From contig NC_015588.1 of NCBI RefSeq assembly GCF_000215105.1, forward strand, positions 1,798,001-1,862,000: DNA of 64,000 bases. Direction: 5' to 3'. The stretch's first letter is position 1; each line of letters opens with the position of its first letter. Below the pieces are notes generated by a model, which saw nothing but the letters and a program-made list of their open reading frames with translations, did no database searches and was not told the DNA's origin. Source of the DNA: Isoptericola variabilis 225. Lineage in GTDB: Bacteria > Actinomycetota > Actinomycetes > Actinomycetales > Cellulomonadaceae. The position numbers were made by a program, and so were the translations under genes. Below are positions 1 to 7,995 of this stretch, in pieces.

Positions 1-1168
1 CGCGGTAGGAGCGGCCCCGCGCGTCGAAGATCAGGTTGTGCATCGGGCAGTTCATGGGCTTGAGGTAGTAGTCCTGCCCGGGCTTGCGCACCTGGCCCTC
101 GTCGTCGAGCTCCGCGTCGAGGTGCATCGCGGGGTACATGCCCTCGGAGTACCAGTCGAGGTGGCCCGAGACCTCGAACAGCCGGCCCTTGGTGATGTGC
201 GGCGAGTTGACGAACGAGTACCCCGCCTCGAGGTGCTTGCTGCGCGAGTACTCCTCCATGACCATGCGCACGATGCCGCCCTTGGGGTGGAACACGGCCA
301 GCCCCGAGCCGATCTCGTCGGGGAAGCTGAACAGGTCCAGCTCGCTGCCCAGGCGGCGGTGGTCGCGGCGCTCGGCCTCGGCGAGGCGGTCGAGGTACGC
401 CTTGAGCTCGTCCTTGCTCGGCCAGGCCGTGCCGTAGATGCGCTGCAGCTGCGGGTTCTTCTCGCTGCCGCGCCAGTAGGCCGCGGCCGAGCGCATGAGC
501 TGCACGCCGTTGCCGATGAGCCTGGTGCTCGGCAGGTGGGGACCCCGGCACAGGTCCTTCCAGACCACCGTCTCGCTCTCGCGGCCGGCGCCGCGCACGT
601 TGTCGTAGATCGTCAGCTCACCGCCGCCGACCTCGACGTCCTCGTTCGAGTCGCCGCCCTCGGCGGCCCCGCCCTTGAGGCCGATGAGCTCGAGCTTGTA
701 CGGCTCGTCCGCGAGCTCGGCCCGCGCCTCCTCCTCGGTGACGACGCGCCGGCGGAACGTCTGGCCCTCCTTGATGATGCGGGCCATGACCTTCTCGAGG
801 GCCTTGAGGTCCTCGGGCGTGAAGGGCGTCTCGACGTCGAAGTCGTAGTAGAAGCCGTCCGTGATGGGCGGGCCGATGCCGAGCTTGGCGTCCGGGTTGA
901 CCTGCTGGACGGCCTGGGCGAGCACGTGGGCCGCGCTGTGCCGCAGCACGGCCAGGCCGTCCGGCTCGCCGATGGTCACGGGCTCGACGACGGTGCCCGC
1001 CTCGAGCTCGGTGCTCAGGTCCTTGAGCTCCCCGTCGACGCGCATCACGACGACGTCGCGACGGTCGGCGAACAGCTCCGTGCCCGTGGTCGGCGTCGTC
1101 ACCGTCACCGTGGTCGCCCCGTCCGCGTCGAGGGTGGTGGGTGGCATCGGCGAGGCGACGTCGGACAC
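1..1168 (-). CDS. thrS: Threonyl-tRNA synthetase, N-terminal part (runs off the left edge)
   Basis: Class II aminoacyl-tRNA synthetase that charges tRNA-Thr with threonine in the cytosol. About 389 codons are inside the window; the C-terminal catalytic remainder and anticodon-binding domain lie beyond position 1. Reading from GTG at 1166-1168 gives a TGS-like N-terminus, the editing (second additional) domain with HSAAHVLAQ at residues 77-85, and the start of the catalytic core, including the MNCPMHN segment whose Cys is a zinc ligand in this family. A Shine-Dalgarno AGGAG lies 6 nt before the GTG. A strong hairpin stands only 31 nt upstream, so the promoter must be very close to the start or transcription must read through. 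Identification is secure. Confidence 0.95.
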   Translation of the reverse strand, partial: MSDVASPMPPTTLDADGATTVTVTTPTTGTELFADRRDVVVMRVDGELKDLSTELEAGTVVEPVTIGEPDGLAVLRHSAAHVLAQAVQQVNPDAKLGIGPPITDGFYYDFDVETPFTPEDLKALEKVMARIIKEGQTFRRRVVTEEEARAELADEPYKLELIGLKGGAAEGGDSNEDVEVGGGELTIYDNVRGAGRESETVVWKDLCRGPHLPSTRLIGNGVQLMRSAAAYWRGSEKNPQLQRIYGTAWPSKDELKAYLDRLAEAERRDHRRLGSELDLFSFPDEIGSGLAVFHPKGGIVRMVMEEYSRSKHLEAGYSFVNSPHITKGRLFEVSGHLDWYSEGMYPAMHLDAELDDEGQVRKPGQDYYLKPMNCPMHNLIFDARGRSYR

Positions 1169-1199
1169 GTGCTGCTCCTAGGGGTGGTCGGGCGATGAG

Positions 1200-1237
1200 G
1201 ATCGAGGGGCGCCGTCCGGTGACGGCGCCCCTCGATC
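1200..1237 (-). terminator. Perfect 17-bp hairpin between the antitoxin gene and thrS
   Basis: Positions 1200-1216 and 1221-1237 are exact reverse complements around a 4-nt CGGT loop. It begins 18 nt past the stop of the MT0933-like gene and ends 31 nt before the thrS start, so it most likely ends the antitoxin transcript. There is no long U tract, as is usual in high-GC actinobacteria. A role as a thrS leader attenuator is possible but unsupported. Confidence 0.7.
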
Positions 1238-1255
1238 GTACCGACCCCGGACCGG

Positions 1256-1447
1256 TCAGTCGTTGAGCCGCTTGGCCTGGTCGGCGGCCTTGTCGACGAG
1301 ACCGTCCACGCGGTCGGGCGCGAACTCCTTGATCTTGTCGGCCACGGTGTCGACGTTCTCGTCGGTCGCCAGGCTCTTGACCTTCTCGATGTTCTCGGGC
1401 GTGGCGAGGCCCTTGGCCTTGTCCAGCATGTCGCCCAGACCGCTCAT
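1256..1447 (-). CDS. MT0933-like (Rv0909-type) antitoxin, no partner toxin seen
   Basis: Short, charged 63-residue protein (starts MSGLGDMLDKAKGLA) resembling the MT0933-like antitoxin family, whose M. tuberculosis member Rv0909 pairs with the START-like toxin Rv0910. It is mostly predicted helix with several Lys/Asp-rich turns (DKAKG, DKIKE, DKAAD). No START/polyketide-cyclase-like toxin gene lies on either side: thrS is downstream and the divergent neighbour is a two-TM membrane protein. The family is widespread in actinobacteria as solitary copies and may have roles other than toxin neutralisation. Family assignment is good; antitoxin function is inferred from the family name only. Confidence 0.75.
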   Translation of the reverse strand: MSGLGDMLDKAKGLATPENIEKVKSLATDENVDTVADKIKEFAPDRVDGLVDKAADQAKRLND

Positions 1448-1580
1448 CGCTGTTCCTCCCCGTCGTCGTGCAGGCCCGTGCGACCCGCGTCGGCGCGCCG
1501 CACGGCCCGCCCCGGGTCAACGTAGCGAGCAGTCGGGCCAGCCGCTACCGCAACCGCGCCCCACTCGCACGCCAGCCCCC

Positions 1581-1600
1581 CTTGTGAAGGATTTCACAAG
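1581..1600. promoter_or_regulatory. Perfect Rex-type operator palindrome
   Basis: The 20-bp sequence CTTGTGAAGGATTTCACAAG is two exact 8-bp half sites around GGAT and contains the full TTGTGAA-N4-TTCACAA consensus of the NADH/NAD-sensing repressor Rex. It lies 107 bp before the membrane-protein gene at 1708 and 133 bp before the divergent antitoxin gene. No rex gene is in the window. Confidence 0.7.
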
Positions 1601-1707
1601 TAGCCGGCTGTCCCTCGGGGAGGCTGTGGTCTTACCATAGAGACAGGCACCCGGAGGGGTGCCGGACAGGCCGGACACAGACGGCCACCCGTTCACCTGG
1701 AGGGAAC

Positions 1708-2190
1708 ATGAGCACCACCGCCACCACCCGCAGCGGCGACCGCGTCGTCCGCCTCGTCGGCATCCTGTCGATCGTCGCGGCGCTGGTCATGATCGCGGCC
1801 GGCGCCACGACCTGGGCGACGGTCAGCGCTCAGCTCTCGGCGCAGAACATCACCGTCGCCGAGGACGCGGCGTTCCTCGCCGGGGACACGGTGGACGGAC
1901 CGTTCTCGGCCTACGCGCAGGCGCAGATCATCGACCAGCACGCGCTCGACGCGACCGGCGGCAAGACCTACGCCGAGCTCGACCGCGAGGACCCCCTGCG
2001 CGAGGTCGCGATGAACGCCTCGTTCCTGCGCGCCTCGCTCTTCACCTCGGTCGTCGCCTACGGCGTGGCAGCCCTCGTCATGGGCCTCGGCGTCCTGGTC
2101 GGTGCCACCGGCTGGGCCCTGGCCCGCCTCGGCCGCCCGGCGGCCGCCCCCGTCGCGGCCCGGACGCCGGAGCTCCCCACCGCCGCCTGA
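1708..2190 (+). CDS. Small two-TM membrane protein, possible Rex target
   Basis: 160 residues with a hydrophobic segment near residues 12-35 (VVRLVGILSIVAALVMIAAG) and one or two more near 110-140, flanking a predicted extracytoplasmic loop of about 75 residues. Proteins of this type are often annotated 'aromatic ring-opening dioxygenase LigA' in actinobacteria, but nothing enzymatic is visible and that name should not be trusted. The ATG has an AGGGA Shine-Dalgarno in AACATG context. The gene stands alone, with a Rex-like operator upstream and a strong terminator 33 nt after the stop. Regulation by redox state is therefore plausible. Function unknown. Confidence 0.75.
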   Translation: MSTTATTRSGDRVVRLVGILSIVAALVMIAAGATTWATVSAQLSAQNITVAEDAAFLAGDTVDGPFSAYAQAQIIDQHALDATGGKTYAELDREDPLREVAMNASFLRASLFTSVVAYGVAALVMGLGVLVGATGWALARLGRPAAAPVAARTPELPTAA

Positions 2191-2223
2191 CCGTCCCGCG
2201 GCCACCGCAGAAGCCACCACCCC

Positions 2224-2255
2224 GGAGCCACCCGTCCCCCGGGACGGGTGGCTCC
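2224..2255 (+). terminator. 15-bp perfect terminator hairpin
   Basis: Positions 2224-2238 pair exactly with 2241-2255, leaving a 2-nt apex. It begins 33 nt after the stop of the membrane protein at 1708-2190. It also covers an in-frame GTG at 2248, which argues that the glycosylase gene starts downstream at 2284. Confidence 0.75.
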
Positions 2256-2283
2256 GTCGCGCGCGGTCGGCGAGCATGGGCTC

Positions 2284-3066
2284 GTGCCCGCCCCCTCCCC
2301 CGACGACGAGGCCTACCCCGCCGTCGCCCGCACCGCGCCGAGCCTCGCCGCGCTCGACGAGCACCTCGTCCGCTGCCGCGCGTGCCCGCGGCTGGTCGCC
2401 TGGCGCGGGGAGGTCGCACGGACGAAGCGGGCCGCGTTCCGCGACGAGGAGTACTGGGCGCGCCCGGTGCCGAGCTTCGGGGACGAGCGGGCCGGGATCG
2501 TCGTCGTCGGCCTCGCACCCGCCGCGCACGGCGCCAACCGCACGGGGCGCATGTTCACCGGCGACCGCAGCGGCGAGTTCCTCTTCGCCGCGCTCCACCG
2601 CGCCGGCCTGGCGAACCAACCGCGGGGCGTCTCGCGCGACGACGGCCTGGAGCTGCACGGCGTCCGCCTCGTGGCGCCGGTCCGCTGCGCGCCGCCGGCC
2701 AACAAGCCGACGCCCGACGAGCGGCGCCGCTGCTCGAGCTACCTCGCGCGCGAGCTGGAGCTGCTCGCCCCGACCGTCCGCGTCGCCGTGGCGCTCGGGC
2801 AGATCGGCTGGAACGCCCTGCTCGACGCGCTCGCCGGCCAGGGCTGGGCCGTGCCCCGCCCGCGGCCGCGGTTCGCGCACGGGGCCGAGGTCACCCTGGG
2901 CCGCACCGAGCCGGCCGCGGCGCCGGCGAGCCTCGTGGTGCTCGGCTCGTTCCACGTCTCGCAGCAGAACACGTTCACCGGCCGGCTCACGCCCGCGATG
3001 CTCGACGACGTGCTGGTCGCGGCCCGCGACCTGGCGGGCGTCGAGCCGCTACCGTCACGGGCATGA
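2284..3066 (+). CDS. Family 5 uracil-DNA glycosylase (UDGb-type, 4Fe-4S)
   Basis: Removes uracil and other deaminated bases from DNA to start base excision repair. With the GTG at 2284 the protein has 260 residues. Four cysteines fit the iron-sulfur cluster of families 4/5: C31, C34 (CRACP), C135 and C150. The active-site motif GLAPAAHGANRTGR (residues 76-89) lacks the Glu/Asp of family 4, as in family 5 enzymes, and HVSQQNTFTGRL (224-235) is the C-terminal catalytic loop. An alternative GTG at 2248 lies inside a terminator stem and is rejected. The stop overlaps the next ATG (ATGA), so the DinB gene is translationally coupled. Confidence 0.92.
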   Translation: MPAPSPDDEAYPAVARTAPSLAALDEHLVRCRACPRLVAWRGEVARTKRAAFRDEEYWARPVPSFGDERAGIVVVGLAPAAHGANRTGRMFTGDRSGEFLFAALHRAGLANQPRGVSRDDGLELHGVRLVAPVRCAPPANKPTPDERRRCSSYLARELELLAPTVRVAVALGQIGWNALLDALAGQGWAVPRPRPRFAHGAEVTLGRTEPAAAPASLVVLGSFHVSQQNTFTGRLTPAMLDDVLVAARDLAGVEPLPSRA

Positions 3067-3608
3067 CCAGCACCCTGCCCCGGCCCGCGCGCACCGAGCC
3101 GCCGCTGCGCGGCGACGAGGCCACGACGCTGCGCACGTTCCTCGACTACCACCGCGACACGCTGCGCTGGAAGACGGACGGCCTGACCGCCGAGCAGCTG
3201 CGCACCCCGCTGCCCCCGAGCGACATGACCCTCGGCGGCCTGCTCAAGCATCTGGCGTACGTCGAGTCGCAGTGGTTCCGCGTCGTGCTCGCGGGCGAAG
3301 AGCCGCTGCCGCCGTTCGATGCGGTCGACTGGTCCTCCGACCCGGACTGGGAGTGGCACTCGGCGGCCGACGACTCCCCCGAGGACCTGCGCGGGCTCTA
3401 CGACGCCGCGGTCGCGGAGTCCGACCGCGTGCTCGACGCCGCGCTCTCCCGAGGCGGCCTCGACGAGCTGTCGACCCGGGAGTCTCGTCAGGGCGACGGG
3501 CGGTTCAGCGTGCGGTGGATCCTCGTACACATGCTCGAGGAGTACTCCCGCCACAACGGCCACGCCGACCTCCTGCGCGAGGCGCTCGACGGCCTCACCG
3601 GGGAGTGA
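3063..3608 (+). CDS. DinB-family (DUF664) protein
   Basis: 181 residues, predicted four-helix-bundle DinB/YfiT-like fold. Candidate metal ligands are His in LLKHLAYVE (first helix pair) and the HxxxH of YSRHNGHADLLRE near the C-terminus, the pattern seen in bacillithiol/mycothiol-dependent transferases of this superfamily. The ATG overlaps the stop of the uracil-DNA glycosylase by 4 nt. Whether it is a thiol transferase or a DNA-damage-linked protein cannot be told; the coupling to a repair glycosylase is only contextual. A GC palindrome follows at 3619-3632, before the convergent YidD gene. Confidence 0.85.
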   Translation: MTSTLPRPARTEPPLRGDEATTLRTFLDYHRDTLRWKTDGLTAEQLRTPLPPSDMTLGGLLKHLAYVESQWFRVVLAGEEPLPPFDAVDWSSDPDWEWHSAADDSPEDLRGLYDAAVAESDRVLDAALSRGGLDELSTRESRQGDGRFSVRWILVHMLEEYSRHNGHADLLREALDGLTGE

Positions 3609-3647
3609 GGCGCCGGTCAGGGGCGCGCCCCTCGCGGGCTCGCGGGA

Positions 3648-3944
3648 TCAGTGGTGGCGCGAGCCGCCGAAACGGAACGGGATCGGGATCGGGCCGCAGC
3701 AGCAGACGCCGCTGACCTGGCTGGCGGCGAGCGTGCGGGCCGCGTGGTAGCACGCGAGGAACCGGAGCACGGTCGGCACGGCCGCACCGACGAGGCCGCG
3801 GCGTGCGAGGAGGTCGCGCACCGCGGCCGAGCACGTCGTGTCGCCGTGGAGCACGCCGTGCGCGCAGTGCCACCCCTTGCGCGGGGACAGGTGACGCTGG
3901 TAGCCGCGGACCAGGTGGTCGGCGAGAAGGGCTGCAGGGCTCAT
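3648..3944 (-). CDS. yidD: YidD-family membrane protein insertion efficiency factor
   Basis: 98-residue protein with the YidD signature spread over RGYQRHLSPRKGWHC (residues 13-27) and GDTTCSAAVRDLLARRG (34-50). YidD proteins are small inner-membrane-associated proteins that help YidC insert membrane proteins. This copy is not beside rnpA/yidC, where the canonical gene sits, and it ends in an unusual Cys-rich tail (GVCCCGPIPIPF), so it is likely a second divergent paralogue. The start at 3944 is chosen because homology begins there; longer in-frame extensions look random. It is divergent from the M14 carboxypeptidase. Confidence 0.75.
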   Translation of the reverse strand: MSPAALLADHLVRGYQRHLSPRKGWHCAHGVLHGDTTCSAAVRDLLARRGLVGAAVPTVLRFLACYHAARTLAASQVSGVCCCGPIPIPFRFGGSRHH

Positions 3945-4152
3945 CGGGCGACGGTAGGCCCGTGCGGCGTCGCTCGCCGCGCGGCCAGGTGCTTGCCCGG
4001 AGCGACGGCGTCCCGTACGTTCGGCGGTGACGGGGCTCACAGGCGGCCCGGAGGCAGCGTCGGCTCCGGGTCGCGCAGGCTCCCGTCGGAACGGCACCAC
4101 CCGGGCCGGCACCGCCGGCCGCACCTGCCCGCACCTACCCACGGGGGATCCG

Positions 4153-5367
4153 TTGTCACGTCGCAGAGTCATCTCGTCCATCGCCGCCACCACGCTCGTC
4201 GCGGGCCTCGGTCTCGCGGCGATCCCGACCACCGCGCAGGCCCAGAACGGCAACGCGGAGTGCTCCAACCTGTCCGACCCGGCCACCGCCGGCTGGGTCA
4301 GCCACGCGCAGCTCGGCCGCGAGCTGCGCCAGATCGAGGCCACGAGTGCCGGCCGCGTCGAGGTCGACGTGTTCGGCCACAGTCGCGAGGGTCGCGAGCT
4401 CTACGCCGCCCGCGTCGGCACCGGGGACAAGGTCCTCATGATCCAGAGCGAGATCCACGGCAACGAGAAGGTCGGGACGCTCGCCCTGCTCAAACTCCTC
4501 AAGACGCTCGCCACGAGCGGCTCGCCCGAGGCGAGGGCGATCCGCGAGGGGGTGACGCTCGTCGCGCTCCCGATGCTCAACCCGGACGGCTCGGAGCTCA
4601 ACCAGCGCCAGAACGAGTTCACGTGGGAGGAGATCGTCGAGACCTACCCGCAGCTCGAGGGCACGCAGCCGCCGTACTACTACAGCTCCCGCGCCGGTGG
4701 CCTCGACCTCAACCGCGACTTCAGCGCCGACCTCGACGCCGAGCCGAGCCCGTCGACGCTGCCGGCGGACGAGACCGAGCCGGGGATGTTCCTGTCCAAC
4801 GAGTCGCGCGCGCTGCGCGACCTCTACAAGGACCTGCGCGACGAGTTCGGCACCGTCCACGGCTTCGTCGACCTGCACCACATGGGCCCGTGCAACCAGG
4901 AGAACGAGACGGGCCAGTACGTGACCGTCTCGCTCGACTACCCGCCCCTGGGCTCGGAGGCCGACGGCAACCCGCGCTACGCCGACTGGCCGCTGCTCGA
5001 CCAGGACGCGTCCCGCCGGCTGGCCCTCGCCGCCGCCCTGGGCATGCAGGAGCACGCCGGCAAGGGCAACGCCGAGACGTCTCCGTTCTTCGGTGGCGTC
5101 GTGCGGTACATCCACCCGCAGGTCGCCGACGGCTACGACTGGGACCGCGACTACGCGGGCCAGGCCCGGTCGGCGTTCGCCCTCAACGGCACGAGCACCG
5201 TGCTGTTCGAGATCCGCGGGCAGTCCCACGCGTGGGGCCAGAAGCAGATGGGGATGCTCACGGCGGTCGTCGAGGCCGGCATCACCGGCATCGCGAGCCG
5301 CATGGCGGACGGCTCCGTCGACGAGCTCGACGGCGACGCGTTCTTCGACCTGCCGAAGTACTGGTGA
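4153..5367 (+). CDS. Secreted M14-family zinc carboxypeptidase
   Basis: Exported metallopeptidase, 404 residues from a TTG start at 4153. A GGGGGA Shine-Dalgarno lies 4 nt upstream and the signal peptide begins at once (LSRRRVISSIAATTLVAGLG, cut near AQA-Q at about residue 30). Zinc ligands are H102 and E105 (SEIHGNE) and H242 (DLHHMG); the catalytic Glu is E353 (LFEIRG). The Asn-Arg substrate motif is in DLNRDF. It probably trims C-terminal residues from peptides or cell-wall peptides outside the cell. A longer reading from ATG 4027 would bury the signal peptide and is rejected. A bulged terminator follows. Confidence 0.92.
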   Translation: MSRRRVISSIAATTLVAGLGLAAIPTTAQAQNGNAECSNLSDPATAGWVSHAQLGRELRQIEATSAGRVEVDVFGHSREGRELYAARVGTGDKVLMIQSEIHGNEKVGTLALLKLLKTLATSGSPEARAIREGVTLVALPMLNPDGSELNQRQNEFTWEEIVETYPQLEGTQPPYYYSSRAGGLDLNRDFSADLDAEPSPSTLPADETEPGMFLSNESRALRDLYKDLRDEFGTVHGFVDLHHMGPCNQENETGQYVTVSLDYPPLGSEADGNPRYADWPLLDQDASRRLALAAALGMQEHAGKGNAETSPFFGGVVRYIHPQVADGYDWDRDYAGQARSAFALNGTSTVLFEIRGQSHAWGQKQMGMLTAVVEAGITGIASRMADGSVDELDGDAFFDLPKYW

Positions 5368-5384
5368 GCGCAGGTCGTCGCCGT

Positions 5385-5426
5385 CCGGTGGCCCGGTCCC
5401 CTCGAGGCGAGGGGCCGGGCCACCGG
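5385..5426 (+). terminator. Terminator hairpin after the M14 carboxypeptidase
   Basis: A long GC stem (5385-5404 with 5408-5426) has a single bulged base and a 3-nt loop. It starts 18 nt past the stop codon and precedes the DoxX-like gene, so the two genes are probably separate units. Confidence 0.6.
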
Positions 5427-5530
5427 TCCGTGGGCGGGTGAACTCTGGCGCGGGACGCATCGACCGGCGAGGTCCGTGCTCTCTCCAGGAGCGGCCACCC
5501 CGGGCCGCACGACCCCCGGAAGGCACGACA

Positions 5531-6055
5531 ATGTCCCTCACCGCTCCCGCGTCCCGCGTCCCGGCCCTCCCGTCGCCGCGGGCGCTCGGCACCACGATCG
5601 CCCGCAAGATCGACACGGCGATCACGATCCTGGCCCGGTTCCTGGCGCGCTGGTCGGTCCCGGCGCTCCGCGTGTCGCTGGGCCTGGTGTTCCTCGGCTT
5701 CGGCGTCCTGAAGTTCGTCCCCGGCGCGAGTCCCGCCGCGTCCATCGCGGCCCGCACGATCGAGACGCTCACGTTCGGCGTCGTGGCCGGCACGACGGCG
5801 GTGCTCGTCACCGCGGTGCTCGAGACGTTCATCGGGCTGACCCTCGTCACGGGCAAGTTCCTGCGCCTGGGCCTGCTGGCCCTCGCCGGCGCGATGGTCG
5901 GCATCATGTCGCCGCTCGTGCTGTTCGCCGGCGAGCTGTTCGGCGACGGCGTCACCCTCATGGCGCAGTACGTCCTCAAGGACGCCGTCCTCGTGACGGG
6001 CGCCGCCGTGGTCGCGGCCGTCGCGCTCGGTGCGCGCCTGCGCCACGAGGCGTGA
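5531..6055 (+). CDS. DoxX-like four-TM membrane protein
   Basis: 174-residue integral membrane protein. Four hydrophobic segments are visible: RVSLGLVFLGFGVLKFVPG, a long one around VVAGTTAVLVTAVLETFIGL, LGLLALAGAMVGIMSPLVLF, and VLKDAVLVTGAAVVAAVAL. The first, with its LGFGxLKFxPG pattern, is typical of the DoxX/DUF417 superfamily. Some superfamily members act in redox or thiol stress complexes, but no partner is encoded here. The ATG at 5531 lies in GACAATG with a GGAAGG Shine-Dalgarno upstream. A strong terminator follows at 6082. Confidence 0.8.
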   Translation: MSLTAPASRVPALPSPRALGTTIARKIDTAITILARFLARWSVPALRVSLGLVFLGFGVLKFVPGASPAASIAARTIETLTFGVVAGTTAVLVTAVLETFIGLTLVTGKFLRLGLLALAGAMVGIMSPLVLFAGELFGDGVTLMAQYVLKDAVLVTGAAVVAAVALGARLRHEA

Positions 6056-6081
6056 GGCCCGCCGACGCACCCCGCACCGCA

Positions 6082-6113
6082 GGCCCTCCGACCTGAGCCC
6101 AGGTCGGAGGGCC
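6082..6113 (+). terminator. Terminator hairpin after the DoxX-like gene
   Basis: A 13-bp perfect stem (GGCCCTCCGACCT, 6082-6094, with 6101-6113) and a 6-nt loop, followed by TTCGT. It ends the DoxX-like transcript before the YCII/sigma pair. Confidence 0.75.
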
Positions 6114-6254
6114 TTCGTGCGTCCGCGGCACCCCCTTCACGGCCGCGCGCAGCCGCGCGATGCTCGGGACAGGGCCCGGTGTTGATCCGCCGCACCCTCG
6201 ATCGTCATCACGGTGTGCGGGAACGTCCCGCGACCGGATCCGAAGGAGACCGAC

Positions 6255-6623
6255 ATGAGGTACGCGCTGCTGCTCCACGCCGACGAGCCCGCCGAGGGCG
6301 AGATCCCTGCCGAGGCCATCGAGGCGATGCAGGTCGCGTTCGCCGACTACGGGAAGGCGCTCGAGGCCGCCGGCGTGCTCGTCGCGGCGGAGGTGCTCGC
6401 ACCCAGCCACGCGTCGTCGACGGTCACGCTGCGCACGGGCGACGTCCAGATCCAGGACGGCCCCTTCGCGGAGACCAAGGAGGCGCTGGGCGGGGTGTTC
6501 CTCGTCGACGTGCCCGACCTCGACGCCGCCCTGGCCTGGGCGGAGAGGTGCCCCGGCGCCCAGTACGGGGTGGTCGAGGTCCGGCGGGTCGCGACGTCGT
6601 TCGTGGACGGCGCGTGGACGTGA
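6255..6623 (+). CDS. YCII/DGPF-domain protein, partner of the ECF42 sigma factor
   Basis: 122 residues with the hallmark DGPF motif (IQDGPFAETKE) and a YCII-like alpha/beta fold. These proteins are nearly always encoded next to ECF42-type sigma factors and are thought to act in or report to the same stress response. The ATG at 6255 has an AAGGAG Shine-Dalgarno. The stop overlaps the sigma gene start (GTGA at 6620-6623). A short palindrome, GCGGGA-ACG-TCCCGC (6217-6231), lies just upstream; its role is unknown. An earlier in-frame ATG at 6213 has no comparable Shine-Dalgarno. Confidence 0.88.
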   Translation: MRYALLLHADEPAEGEIPAEAIEAMQVAFADYGKALEAAGVLVAAEVLAPSHASSTVTLRTGDVQIQDGPFAETKEALGGVFLVDVPDLDAALAWAERCPGAQYGVVEVRRVATSFVDGAWT

Positions 6624-7860
6624 GCCTCCCCGCGGGCACGGGCGACCGCGAGCCGGCGTCGGTGCGGGCCGCCTGGGCGGCACGCACCGGCTACGGCCGG
6701 CTGCTCTCGCTCCTGGCGGCCGCGGGCGGCGACTCACCACGGCGGAGGACGCACTGGCCGACGCGTTCGAGCGTGCGCTCGTGCGCTGGCCGCGCGACGG
6801 CGTCCCCGGCAACCCGGAGGGCTGGCTGCTCACCGTCGCGCGCAACCGCCTGCGCGACGTCGCCCGCTCGGCCGCGGTGCGCCGGACCCACCCGTTCGAC
6901 CCGGCCCGCCACGACCCGGCGCGCCTGGACGACGTCGACCCCGACGCGATCGGGGACCGCCGGCTCGAGCTGATGCTCGTGTGCGCCCACCCCGCGATCG
7001 ACCGCTCCGCGCGCACGCCGCTGATGCTCAACACCGTGCTGGGGCTCACCGCGAAGCAGGTCGCGGCGGCGTTCGCGCTGCCCGCCCCGACGGTCGCCGC
7101 CCGGCTGGTCCGGTCGAAACGGCGGATCGGGGCGGCGCGAATCCCGTTCGAGATCCCCGACCGGTCCGTCCTGCCCGAGCGCGTCGACCACGTGCTCGAG
7201 GCGGTCTACGGCGCGTACGCCGTCGAGTGGCGCATCGCCGGGGCGGTCCCGCGCGGGACGCCGGCCGACGAGGCGCTGTACCTGGCCGAGACCCTCGCCG
7301 ACCTCCTGCCCGGCGACCCGGAGGCACACGGACTGGCGGCCCTGGTCTGCTTCTCGACCGCACGGGCGCCGGCACGCCTCGACGACGCCGGCCGGCTGGT
7401 GCCGCTCGGCGAGCAGGACACGACGCGCTGGGACGGCGCCCTCCTCGAGCGCGGCCGGCTCCACCTGAGGGCGGCCTACGCGGGCGGCGAGCTGGGCCGC
7501 TTCCAGCTCGAGGCGGCGATCCAGGCCGTGCACGCCGCACGCGCGACGACCGGCACGACCGACTGGCCGGCACTGCGCGACCTCCACCGCCATCTCTCCC
7601 GCCTCTTCCCGAGCCTCGGCGCCCGCGTCGCGCTCGCCGCGGTCACGGCCGAGACCGACGGGCCCGAGGCCGCGCTCGCGCTCCTCGACGAGCTCGACGA
7701 GGACGGTGCCCGGTTCCAGCCGGCCTGGGCGACGCGTGCCGACCTGCTGCGACGCCTCGGCCGCCGCGCCGAGTCGCGCGCCGCGTACGACAAGGCGGTC
7801 TCGCTGACCACGGACCCGGCCGAGCGGGCGTTCCTGCAGTCCCGGCGCCCGGCCGCCTGA
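6620..7860 (+). pseudogene. ECF42-type RNA polymerase sigma factor, interrupted by a one-base frameshift
   Basis: The sigma gene should start at GTG 6620, overlapping the YCII stop, and read VSLPAGTGD...AAWAARTGYGRLLSLL. After GGD (near 6731) the sigma-2 helix continues in the next frame as LTTAEDALADAFERALVRWP, then GWLLTVARNRLRD, so one base (a C in GAC[C]TCACC) appears to be missing. The remaining open stretch from GTG 6781 to 7860 (359 codons) contains sigma-4 (LTAKQVAAAFALPAPTVAARLVRSKR) and the long TPR-like C-terminal domain typical of ECF42. As written, the protein lacks an intact sigma-2 N-terminus and would not be a functional sigma factor. A consensus error is an equally good explanation. 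Confidence 0.8.
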
Positions 7861-7995
7861 GGTACCCTGCGATCGTCGAGGCGGACACCGTCGCCGCCTG
7901 CGCTCGAAAAAGGGGCGCGCCGCCGGCCCGCACGGGCCACCGGGACACATACGGACCGCAGCACTCATCCGTCACTGTTTCCTCGGGAGGCCCCC

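Noticed and set aside
2248..2283. Upstream GTG start for the uracil-DNA glycosylase
   Set aside because: The codon lies inside the right arm of a perfect 15-bp terminator hairpin and has no Shine-Dalgarno; homology begins after the GTG at 2284.
3619..3632. GC palindrome AGGGGCGCGCCCCT as a terminator between DinB and YidD genes
   Set aside because: It is perfectly symmetric with no loop and no stronger neighbouring stem, so it was not listed as a feature.
4027..4152. N-terminal extension of the M14 carboxypeptidase
   Set aside because: The extra 42 codons have no family similarity and would bury the signal peptide; TTG 4153 has a good Shine-Dalgarno.
4156..6195. Long open frame on the minus strand opposite the M14 and DoxX-like genes
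   Set aside because: Arg/Gly/Ala/Asp-rich shadow translation of high-GC coding DNA with no recognisable motif.
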